Below the pieces are notes generated by a model that was not told the DNA's origin, ran no database searches, and saw nothing but the letters and a program-made list of their open reading frames with translations. From Ceratorhiza oryzae-sativae (lineage: Eukaryota > Basidiomycota > Agaricomycetes > Cantharellales > Ceratobasidiaceae): a DNA stretch of 64,000 nucleotides. The DNA lies in assembly GCA_030998015.1 (NCBI GenBank), contig JARWMV010000051.1, positions 1-64,000 on the forward strand. The letters run 5' to 3'. Below, in pieces: positions 11,453 to 19,805 of the stretch (positions are counted from its first letter, which is position 1; each line of letters opens with the position of its first letter). Position numbers and translations under genes: made by a program.

Positions 11453-12980
11453 CCTTTAAGGCACAGGGGTCATGGGGTGCCTTTGGGTGTGACCTGACGT
11501 AGTCAGCCATGAGTTCTGGTGCATTTACCAGGTCATTGTACATTAGCCATTGTTGCTCATCATATCTGAGCCATTTGACATGGTATTTGAAGATGTTAGA
11601 CCTTTTGTTGTATTGCGACTTTATGATCTGTTCTACTTTGAATTCTTCTTCCCCTTCTGGAGTTACCACAGGTGGTGGTGGGGGAACCTGATGTCCATAG
11701 GGATTGTCTTTATGTTTGGTCAGCAGCAAGACATGAAATACTGGGTGTATTTTCATGGTTACTGGCAGGTCCAGTTTGAAGGTGTGAGTGCCATGTTGTG
11801 CTACCACCTTGAATGGTCCAACTCTCTTGTGGGCCAATTTCCTGGAGGCCTGTTGTGTGTGTATGTTCTTGGTGTCTAGCCAGACTTTGTCTCCCACCTT
11901 GATGGCTTCTGGGGTCCAATGCTTCTGATTGTAGTATTCTTTGGTCCTCTGGTTTGATAATTCCAGAGCAGCCTTGAGTTTGTCATGGCCCTTTTGAAGC
12001 CATTCTGTGTGATTGTCTGCTAAGGGAAATTCTTGTCCCTCCTTGTCCCCAACTGCCAACCTTGGATGGAGACTGTAGTTTGCAAAGAATGGTGATTTGC
12101 CAGTTGAGGCATTGAAACCATTGTTGTAGGCAAATTCAGCCAAGGGTAAGAGTGAGACCCAGTCATCCTGCCAATCTGATACATAGTGTCTCAGGTACCC
12201 TTCTACTACTTGGTTAGCCCTTTCAGACTGGCCATCTGTTTGGGGGTGATATGCTGTGGAGTAGGATGGTTTTATATCCAGCTGTTTGTACAGGTGCCTT
12301 AAGAATTTGGATGCAAAGTTGGGGCCACAGTCTGAAATGGTTTTTTGTGGTAACCTGTGAAGTTTCCATACATAGGTTAGGAAAAGGTTTGTGCAATCCA
12401 TGGCACTGGCCTCTGACTGACATGGAATAAAGTGGACCATTTTTGTCAGCCAGTCAACAACTGTAAATATAGCATTGAACCCTTCTGACAGGGGTAGCCT
12501 GGTGATCAGATCATAGGTGATTTCCTCCCAAGGTCTTTCTGGTGCTGGTATTGGGTTTAGGAGCCCTGGGGGAACCTGGTTGCTGTGCTTGTTCCTAATA
12601 CAGGACTTGCAATGTGTGACATATTCGTTGACCAATTGTTTCATTGATGACCATGTATATTTGCAGTTTAACAATTCATATGTTCTGAACTGTCCTGGGT
12701 GTCCTGCAGCTGGGTTGTCATGACAGCTTTCAATAATCAGCTTGTGAAGTTCTTTGTTATTTGGGACATAGATTCGCCCCTTGTATCATAAAAGTCCTTT
12801 GTCCCATTCCCAATTTTTGACCTTTTCATTGTTGTCTAGGGCTTTTAGCACTTTTGACAGGTGCTCGTCCCCTGGGATAGTGTCCCTAATGAGTTGTTAC
12901 AGGTCATGGTCTGGTGTGATTGCTTGTAGCCACAGTGATTTTAGTTCCAAAAATTGGTTTTGCACAAGCAGAGCTTGGCT
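11412..12980 (-). pseudogene. pol: Integrase and chromodomain of chromovirus copy 2
   Basis: The open frame from 12674 to 11412 encodes 420 residues: C-x2-C zinc tail (THCKSCIRNKHSN), DDE core (YDLITRLPLSEGFNAIF, ISDCGPNFASK, YHPQTDGQSERAN), GPF/Y module (KRVGPFKVV) and a chromodomain (EVEQIIKSQYNKRSNIFKY, then VKWLRYDEQQW). The stop lies inside the 3' LTR because the frame reads through the polypurine tract as LKGGS. 12675-12980 is the N-terminal linker with frame breaks. The rest of pol resumes at 19806 beyond element E. Confidence 0.88.
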
Positions 12981-12985
12981 CTCAC

Positions 12986-13867
12986 TGTTATGACCCGCCT
13001 AGCAGACATAACCTAACAACCGAATATTGTACAGATTTATGGCATTTTTCCTGAAGCAGAACAAACCATAAACAGGATCACATGATCTCAGCGCTTATCC
13101 AACGATTAAGCGCCAGTGGTTACCCTGAACTCGCTCCAGCGTTTCTCTCCCATGTTACCTGGAGCGAGGAGCGAGTTGTCACGTGATCTCAGTGCTTAGC
13201 CCACGATTAAGCGCCGGTGGTTACCCTGAACTTGCTCCAGCGTTTCTCTCCCATGTTACCTGGAGCGAGGAGCGAGTTGTCATGTGATCTTGGCGCTTAG
13301 CCCACGATTAAGCGCTGGTGGTTACCCTGAACTCGCTCCAGCGTTTCTCTCCCATGTTACCTGGAGCGAGGAGCGAGTTGTCACGTAATCTCAGCGCTTA
13401 GCCCACGATTAAGCGCTGGTGGTTACCCTGAACTTGCTCCAGCGTTTCTCTCCCATGTTACCTGGAGCGAGGAGCGAGTTGTCACGTGACCTCAGCGCTT
13501 ATCCAGCGATTAAGCGCCGGGTGCTTAAGTCCAAAAGGTCACATGACCCTCGGACCTCGCGCAGCTCTATAAGATTCGGAGCCGCACAAACTTAGGATAA
13601 ACAATTACCTAAGACCTAGTACTATATAGAACCTATAACTGCTATAGACGGCGCTTAGGAAAGAGGGGCCACTGCAGCAACCGCAGTCACATGTATATAA
13701 GGGGAGTAAAGCAAGACTGAACGCCTCAGCTTGCTTTATCTTGTCAACCACCATAGACCATAGCAAACACTGTAACTAGAACGCCAAATACATACTGCAT
13801 AGCACCAAACTGTCAACGCAGCCACTACTTAAGTGCTCCACAAGGGAGCCTCCAGAGGGTCACAACA
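12986..13867 (+). repeat. 5' LTR of element E (882 bp)
   Basis: Contains four 101-bp tandem repeats (shared block starts at 13141, 13242, 13343, 13444), each carrying a GGAGCGAGGAGCGAGTTGTC-type core and an AAGCGC motif. TATATAA at 13694-13700 is followed 34 nt on by AGCTTGCTTTAT, the predicted transcript 5' end. Confidence 0.92.
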
Positions 13868-13869
13868 TT

Positions 13870-13881
13870 ATAAAGCAAGCT
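13870..13881 (+). promoter_or_regulatory. Self-complementary primer binding site of element E
   Basis: ATAAAGCAAGCT begins 2 nt after the LTR end and is the exact reverse complement of AGCTTGCTTTAT at 13728-13739, just where transcription should start. No tRNA 3'-end complement starting TGG is at this position. This is the geometry of Tf1/sushi self-priming. Confidence 0.7.
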
Positions 13882-13988
13882 CTTAACTTAACTAGTGGCG
13901 AACATAAGTATACTGCACAGATACTAAGGGCTGAGTACACAAGAAAACCAGCTAACTCCTGTGATACATAAGAGAGCCTAAAGAAACT

Positions 13989-14921
13989 ATGTCACAGAGA
14001 CCACAAACTCGATCTCAAAGCAGAGTGGCAAATAGTAGGCCACAATCACCCAAACCCATTGCTTCCCCAGAGGCTGAAGGTAACCCAGATGAGACCCTCC
14101 AAGGAATGCCAGGGGGATTGCCACAAAACCCACAACCAGTGGCTCAACCCAACCCCACTCAGGCCCCCATCCTGGGAGGGGAAATAGGGGGAATACCACT
14201 CCGCAGCCCTCAACCACCAATTCACCTGATAAATCCAGACCCAGAAGATATCTCAAATCCAGAGAGGGATGAGGTAGAAGATATGACCCGAACCATATAC
14301 GAACAAGGCACGGCCTTGGCGGAAGAGGCAAGGACACAACCCCAGCCAGGTCCTGGAGCCATAGCCACTGCCAACCCTATTCACACCATTGCCACAGCCA
14401 TCAGGGCGGGGCTCAAGGAACTTAGAGACAATAATCATAGGGAACTAGAAAAGGCAATCACGGGTATAAATCAGTGTCAAATATCACTAACCCGACAAGA
14501 AGGAAACGTGGACTGGATGGTAAGGTCAATGGAAACATCCAACAAAAATGTCCTCTATGTGGCAAAGAACCAGGACGACCTAAAAGCAGAGATGGGGAAC
14601 CTGATAAAAGAATTAAAGGACATCTCCATGGAAATAAACCGGGTACTGGGAATGCAAGAGCGAAAGCTTGAAAGCTTAGAGAAGAAAACTGAAAACACAG
14701 GGGAGATCCTAATCGCACTAGAACAACGGGTAACCGATCTAGGAAATGAGCTCCGGAAAACAACTGAAGCAGGAAGGCCAAGGGAAAGGACAGAAGAAAC
14801 CAGGGAAAGAAACTGGACAACCGAAAAGGGGGGCCCTTTGAAATCACAGAAAGGATCTCATCCCATGCATATCGCCTGGACCTACCTAAAACCATACGTG
14901 TACACAATGTATTCCATGTAA
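13989..14921 (+). CDS. gag: Gag-like protein of element E running into an integrase remnant
   Basis: 310 codons. The N-terminus is basic and Pro-rich (MSQRPQTRSQSRVANSRPQ), then an acidic segment, then a long predicted coiled coil (about residues 150-270, with LEKAITGINQ, LESLEKKTENTGE and LEQRVTDLGNELRK). No CCHC knuckle remains. After about residue 280 the DNA switches to integrase C-terminal sequence, but this frame reads it out of register; the correct register (GPFEITERISSHAYRLDLP) lies one frame away. A structural role in particle assembly is inferred from position only. Confidence 0.65.
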   Translation: MSQRPQTRSQSRVANSRPQSPKPIASPEAEGNPDETLQGMPGGLPQNPQPVAQPNPTQAPILGGEIGGIPLRSPQPPIHLINPDPEDISNPERDEVEDMTRTIYEQGTALAEEARTQPQPGPGAIATANPIHTIATAIRAGLKELRDNNHRELEKAITGINQCQISLTRQEGNVDWMVRSMETSNKNVLYVAKNQDDLKAEMGNLIKELKDISMEINRVLGMQERKLESLEKKTENTGEILIALEQRVTDLGNELRKTTEAGRPRERTEETRERNWTTEKGGPLKSQKGSHPMHIAWTYLKPYVYTMYSM

Positions 14922-15259
14922 ATCTCCTCTCGCCATTCACAGAAGATAAAGACTTCCAAAGAAGGCAGGCCAAACCACCACCAATCATAACGGAAAGAGG
15001 AGAGGAGGAATATGAGGTGGACCACATTGCAAATTATGAATGGCGAAATGGCAAGCTGTTTTACCAAATCAGATGGAAGGGCTACGACCCAATAGAAGAC
15101 ACAATGGAACATGCCAGCAAGTTTGCTGACATGAAAGAGGTTCTAAATGACTTGCGAAGGCGCTTACCAGACACACCAATGCCAGTCAAGACAAGTCAGC
15201 ACTCAGGTGACTCGAAAGGCAGGCCAAAGAGAACCAAACGAGGATCTGGAAAGCTTTAA
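14833..15259 (+). pseudogene. Integrase C-terminus: GPF/Y module and chromodomain remnant
   Basis: In the frame of GPFEITERISSHAYRLDLP the sequence continues through VFHVNLLSPF, an acidic EEEYEVDHI and a chromodomain (NYEWRNGKLFYQIRWKGYDP, then EHASKFADMKEVL) to a stop at 15259. The chromodomain would bind methylated histone H3 in an integrase. The catalytic core is absent; a deletion of several kilobases joined Gag to this module. It may be read by frameshift or reinitiation, or be inert. Confidence 0.75.
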
Positions 15260-16166
15260 AAAGGAGCCATCCAGGATACCCAAGAAAGGCCAGAGCCCGC
15301 TCTACTACCTCACTTGCACCACAACACACCTGCGAAACCCCAAAAGCATGCCTTTCGTCACTCACCCAATTGCACATCCCAACTGTTACACCCCACTTGC
15401 CGAAAATCAGGTGGCCCCACTTCGGCAGCCACCCACCACCAGGTGGCCAGCACCCTACCCTGGCAGGGAAAATCGTCCTAAACCAGGGATGTACTGCTCC
15501 AGTGTGGAAGACGCCCAGAGGTACGCCGAACGACTGTTGCCAGGGGCTAACCTAGTGTACATCCCAAAGAAGTTAAGGGATGAAAGGAACTGGATTGACA
15601 ATGACAAGTACCTGGATCCCAGGTTAGGGGTCCTGACATGGCATGGAAGCCGGAAGCCAACGACGAGAAACGCCTTGTTAAGAACACCGATGTATGTTGT
15701 CGACAATATCGTGGGACCAACAGTCGACGTGGTGACCAAGGCAGCAAGGCAACAGAGGAGGGCCACAGGCCAAATGGCAGATGGAGGGGACTGGGAGGTG
15801 GAGCGCCAGGCAAAGGCACTGTTGGAGCAGTGGAAGCTGGCACCGGCGGCACCGTATGTGGGACTGCTTGAGGCCACTACCACTGATGAAATGTTTACTG
15901 CCATCAGGTTGAAGGAAGCAAACTTGGCCGACTTCCGTAACTGGGTGAAGGTACGCCCAAACCTGCACGGTTACGACACAGATATGTCGAGCCTCACGGC
16001 AAGCCTGGAGTCCCTGGTGGTGAAGGAGGAGGAGCTGAGAGTAACGATAAAGGAACCAACCCTGGACCCGGCCCAAGAGGGAGCCCAAACGGATTGGGCC
16101 AAATGGGAGGATGAGCTGACGGGCGCCTTGGAGGAAGTGCCCCTGCTGGCCCTGGAGCCCCTGTGA
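15147..16166 (+). CDS. Unknown cargo ORF of element E (339 codons)
   Basis: Not recognised. The N-terminal 100 residues are Pro-rich and overlap the chromodomain ORF in another frame, so the true start is probably later, near MYCSSVEDAQRYAERLLPGA. The body is charged and Trp-containing (WIDNDKYLDPRLGVLTWHG, then DMSSLTASLESLVVKEEEL) with an acidic C-terminus. No membrane segment or signal peptide. It lies between the retroelement remnant and the Rep block; whether it belongs to the Rep module or to Gag is open. Confidence 0.5.
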   Translation: MTCEGAYQTHQCQSRQVSTQVTRKAGQREPNEDLESFKKEPSRIPKKGQSPLYYLTCTTTHLRNPKSMPFVTHPIAHPNCYTPLAENQVAPLRQPPTTRWPAPYPGRENRPKPGMYCSSVEDAQRYAERLLPGANLVYIPKKLRDERNWIDNDKYLDPRLGVLTWHGSRKPTTRNALLRTPMYVVDNIVGPTVDVVTKAARQQRRATGQMADGGDWEVERQAKALLEQWKLAPAAPYVGLLEATTTDEMFTAIRLKEANLADFRNWVKVRPNLHGYDTDMSSLTASLESLVVKEEELRVTIKEPTLDPAQEGAQTDWAKWEDELTGALEEVPLLALEPL

Positions 16167-16247
16167 TTATCAGGCCTATCACACGTTTTCTTGGAATGTC
16201 TTAAGAATAATTTTCACAATCATATAATAATACATTTCAAAATGTCC

Positions 16248-16700
16248 CTATTTTTTCTTGCCCTTGAGGGGCCGGGTATAGGGTTTTTTTGCCTTCTTAT
16301 CCTTCCTTGTAGTACGGGCCGCAGAACCACCAGCCCGGTTCTCAGGCAACAGCCAGGGGGCCTCCCCCCCTGGGAGATTGGCCATATAGTTCTGGAAACA
16401 CCCAGAACCAGAAGCTGCAAAGGGTGAGGCCTCATCGAACAAGGGGCGAGCCCTCCTCAAAAAATGCAAGGGCGGCCTGGTGCCGCTCCTCAAAGGACTT
16501 GTAGTCCTGATCAACGAGCGCCCAGACACGCTCAAGGGTGGCCTCATGGGCCCGACCATCAAGGAGGATGCGCTCTTCTACAGAACAAGTTAGCTACATG
16601 AGAACAACAAAGAACGAGCACACATACCAGGCACCCCACAGAAGAACCAGTCCCCAACACCTCGATAGAAGTCTTCAAGGGAGGCGTCGCACACAGGCAT
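16248..16700 (-). CDS. Small spliced opposite-strand gene in element E, unknown function
   Basis: Exon 1 (16700-16628, MPVCDASLEDFYRGVGDWFF) and exon 2 (16577-16248) join across a 50-nt intron with GTATGT and CTGTAG borders. Exon 2 begins with EERILLDGRAHEATLERVWA and ends in a Lys-rich tail (RKDKKAKKPYTRPLKGKKK). One frame slip near 16437 (between EEGSPLVR and DEASPFAASG) suggests a damaged copy or sequence error. Exon 1 may extend upstream. The antisense placement relative to Rep resembles ambisense CRESS genomes, but I see no capsid signature. Confidence 0.5.
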
Positions 16701-16899
16701 CACAGTAGGCGCAGTACTCCCCCTCAGGGAGAGACCAGCAGGTGCAGTCAAGGGGATTGTAGTTAAGGGAAATAACACGCATAGTAAAGATGGGATGAGG
16801 AAGGAAAACAACAAAACCACAAACATTAAAAAATCACGGTGCAACACAATAACTTGCACAAACATCAAAACAAAGGTCTGGTCAGGTGACACCAACAGA

Positions 16900-17030
16900 C
16901 ACGTGACCACCTGCCAGAAAACAAACAACAAAGCACGGGAATCACATGACCTAGCCTAGTCATGTGACCACCTGCCAGAAAACAAACAACAAAGCACAGG
17001 AGTCACATGACCTAGCCTAGTCACGTGAAT
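16900..17030. repeat. Iteron-like 61-bp direct repeats upstream of Rep
   Basis: The block cacgtgaccacctgccagaa begins at 16900 and recurs at 16961 (CATGTG form); a third partial copy (CACGTG) is at 17022. Each unit also carries TCACATGAC and CTAGCCTAGT. Regular spacing next to a Rep gene suggests an origin or promoter role. Confidence 0.7.
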
Positions 17031-17039
17031 ATACGCTAT

Positions 17040-17058
17040 CCCCTAACTACCGGAGGGG
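17040..17058. promoter_or_regulatory. Hairpin with 9-nt loop, possible rolling-circle origin
   Basis: CCCCT and AGGGG form a 5-bp stem around the loop AACTACCGG, right after the iteron-like repeats and 270 bp upstream of Rep. CRESS origins are hairpins with a 9-nt loop, but the usual TANTATTAC is not present, so this is only a candidate. Confidence 0.35.
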
Positions 17059-17324
17059 TCGGAGAGGGGGCACCGACCGAAGTGGGGGAGCGGAGGCCCC
17101 GAGCGTAGCGAGGATCAAGGCCGACGCGGAGGAACGGATGGGAGGGCACCCCTCGGAGATGCGTCATCACCGAAATAAGGTCATGTGATCACAACAAATG
17201 CAAGACGGAGTCATGTGACAATTAAAACAGACCTTGCAGCTTATATAGACAAGCACAAGGCCCAAGATAACCCACACTCTCATGCTCTCTTCCCAGTCCC
17301 CAAATACCTCTAAAACTGTAAACA

Positions 17325-18611
17325 ATGCTAAGCGGAAATGGATCGAACGCGGCAACACCCCAGCCAAGCGGATCAAGCGAAGGGCGGAGGTCGGCGTCGC
17401 CATCGCCAGCGCCCTCGGTATCAAGCCGAGCCCCCTCACCCGCTTCTATGCGGCCTACGCCGACGGATCGAGGGTCCGAAGAGCTGACCGAAACTGCGCC
17501 GGCCCCTCGGTTCCGCGTCCAGACCAGGGCGGTGCTGCTGACCTGGTCGAAGCTACGCGATCAGCCCTCAAGTGGGCTCGTCGCCCGATACGAGGCGTTC
17601 TGCCACCAACGGCCAAATCATTGGGCGACTTTGGCGGTGGTGGAACGCCACAACCCCGAGGAACCAAACTACGACCCGGCCCGGCCCCTCCATGTCCACG
17701 CCCTCTCCATCAGTCAGGAGCGGAAGGGCGGCTGGAACACCCAGAACACCCGGTTCTGGGACTTCGAGGGGCAACACCCCAACATCCTGCCGAAGGACCT
17801 CAAGGATGGACCAGGAGGCAACCCTGCAAGGGAGGCTTTCAACTACCTCTGGAAGGATGTCGGAGCTAACGGCGAGGAGGTAGAGGAGCTGATGGCGGGG
17901 GACCTGACCTTGGAAAGGTTGGAGGAAATCCTGGTGAAGGGAAAGGGCAGGAAAAGGTCGAGGGCGGAGGCGGACCTGGAGGACAGGGCGGAGATTGTTG
18001 CCTCGGCAACAAAAAAAGAGTACTACCAGGCATTCAAGCACCTGCCCCCCCTCCAGATGGTGACAACGTGGAACTCGGTACAAGCATATGCTGAGTACAC
18101 GTATAAGGAGGACCGGGGATGCATGCCTGCAATCCCGGTGGAGTTGGAAGCCCCAGAAGACTGGGCGCACATCGACAGGGCGGACCGATGGTTTGCGGAA
18201 GAGGCTGAGAAGAGAGGGAGGGGCGTGCACCATTGCATCCTGGTGATCAAAGGCGAAACAGGAACAGGGAAGACGGCGTATGCATGATCCAAGGGCTCCC
18301 ATAGCCGGATGTGCAACGTCTGGAACGTGGGGAATCTGTTGGAGGACACCGACATCTGGATCCTGGATGACATGGTCCAGTCAAACGGGAAGTACTTGCT
18401 CAAAGCCCTGAGCCAGTACAAGGCAGACTTCACAGGCAGATATGCTCATGTGAAGTCAATGAAGGTACGACTGACGGTGATCCTGGGGAATAGCCGGTCG
18501 GCCATAATGAAGTGTTGGATGGACATAGAGGGGGAAGAAGGGGACCTATGGGTATCCAAAAACATAGACTGGGTATACTCAGGAGGGAAGCCATTTTTTG
18601 TTTTTCCTTAA
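17325..18611 (+). pseudogene. rep: CRESS-DNA-type Rep (HUH endonuclease plus SF3 helicase) with one in-frame TGA
   Basis: After a Ser/Pro-rich N-terminus, the three rolling-circle motifs are in order: AVLLTWSK (residues 69-76), HVHALS (123-128, the two metal-binding His), and YLWKD (174-178, catalytic Tyr and Lys). FWDFEGQHPNI at 144-154 resembles the geminivirus/genomovirus Rep GRS region. A helicase follows with Walker A GETGTGKT (about 310-317), Walker B WILDDM and a motif-C-like VILGNS. A TGA at 18285-18287, just after Walker A, splits the frame; the same frame continues to 18611. TTATATAG lies about 85 bp upstream and AATAAAAATAAA directly follows the stop, so it looks like a self-contained gene. 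Rep would nick a circular DNA origin for rolling-circle replication. Confidence 0.85.
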
Positions 18612-18701
18612 AGAATAAAAATAAATTATCTTTGTATAAGCTGTTTTACTCTCAGACCATGTGTTGAGAAGTAAGCTTAAACAAGGAAATAAGCAAGGAG
18701 A

Positions 18702-18836
18702 AAGTAATCTCATGTAGCGTAGAGGTTAAGGGGTCTAGCCTGACTCATCATCTCCCAGCTGAGCAATTACACATTGAACGGAAGGTCGTTGGTTCGAGTC
18801 CAGCGCCCTTAACCTCCTCGATATATGAGATACCTT
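18702..18836 (+). ncRNA. tRNA-like or structured hairpin region before the 3' LTR of element E
   Basis: An exact pol III B-box (GGTTCGAGTCC) sits in a GTTGG/CCAGC T-arm, and TAGCGTAGAGG upstream fits an A-box. The flanks pair as AGGTTAAGGG with CCCTTAACCT and ATCTCAT with ATGAGAT, giving a long stem rather than a standard cloverleaf. The A-box-like element of a tRNA also appears on the other strand (GCTCAGCTGGGAG). Read as a tRNA-derived or chimeric structure; a functional tRNA is unlikely. Confidence 0.35.
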
Positions 18837-18918
18837 TTAGAAACTTTTAGAAACTTTTAGAACCCAGAAAAGAAACATGCCTCGAGATCCCCCAAGACAT
18901 GTCCAAAGGGGGGGATAA

Positions 18919-19800
18919 TGTTATGACCCGCCTAGCAGACATAACCTAACAACCGAATATTGTACAGATTTATGGCATTTTTCCCGAAGCAGAACAAACC
19001 ATAAACAGGATCACGTGATCTCGGCGCTTATCCAACAATTAAGCGCCGGTGGTTACCCTGAACTCGCTCCAGCGTTTCTCTCCCATGTTACCTGGAGCGA
19101 GGAGTGAGTTGTCACGTGATCTCGGCGCTTAGCCCATGATTAAGCGCCGGTGGTTACCCTGAACTTGCTCCAGCGTTTCTCTCCCATGTTACCTGGAGTG
19201 AGGAGCGAGTTGTCATGTGATCTCGGCGCTTAGCCCACGATTAAGCGCCGGTGGTTACCCTGAACTTGCTCCAGCGTTTCTCTCCCATGTTACCTGGAGC
19301 GAGGAGCAAGTTGTCACGTGATCTCGGCGCTTAGCCCATGATTAAGCGCCGGTGGTTACCCTGAACTCGCTCCAGCGTTTCTCTCCCATGTTACCTGGAG
19401 CGAGGAGCGAGTTGTCACGTGATCTCGGCGCTTATCCAGCGATTAAGCGCCAGGTGCTTAAGTCCAAAAGGTCACATGACCCTTGGACCTCGCGCGGCTC
19501 TATAAGATTTGGAGCTGCACAAACTTAGGATAAACAATTACCTAAGACCTAGTACTATATAGAACCTATAACTGCTATAGACGGCGCTTAGGAAAGAGGG
19601 GCCACCGCAGCAACCGCAGTCACATGTATATAAGGGGAGTAAAGCAAGACTGAATGCCTCAGCTTGCTTTATCTTGTCAACCACCATAGACCATAGCAAA
19701 CACTGTAACTAGAACGCCAAATACATACTGCATAGCACCAAACCATCAACGCAGCCACTACTTAAGTGCTCCACAAGGGAGCCTCCAGAGGGTCACGACA
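18919..19800 (+). repeat. 3' LTR of element E (882 bp)
   Basis: Same length and repeat number as the 5' LTR. Preceded by the purine tract AAAGGGGGGGATAA (18905-18918). Differences from the 5' LTR are mostly C/T or G/A at CpG sites. Confidence 0.92.
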
Positions 19801-19805
19801 CTCAC

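Larger units (their letters stand above)
12986..19800 (+). mobile_element. Non-autonomous LTR retrotransposon E carrying a Rep gene (6815 bp)
   Basis: Two 882-bp LTRs with TGTTATGACC/GACA ends bound the element. The target duplication ctcac lies at 12981-12985 and 19801-19805. Internal order: primer site, Gag-like ORF, integrase C-terminal remnant with chromodomain, a 339-codon unknown ORF, an opposite-strand spliced ORF, iteron-like repeats and hairpin, a CRESS-type Rep gene, a tRNA-like hairpin, and a purine tract. No protease, RT, RNase H or integrase core exists, so it must be mobilised in trans. The LTRs differ mainly by C/T transitions, so it is younger than its host. Confidence 0.93.

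Noticed and set aside
16860..17330. Canonical geminivirus/circovirus nonanucleotide near Rep
   Set aside because: I looked for TAATATTAC-type loops and found none; only the non-matching hairpin loop AACTACCGG.
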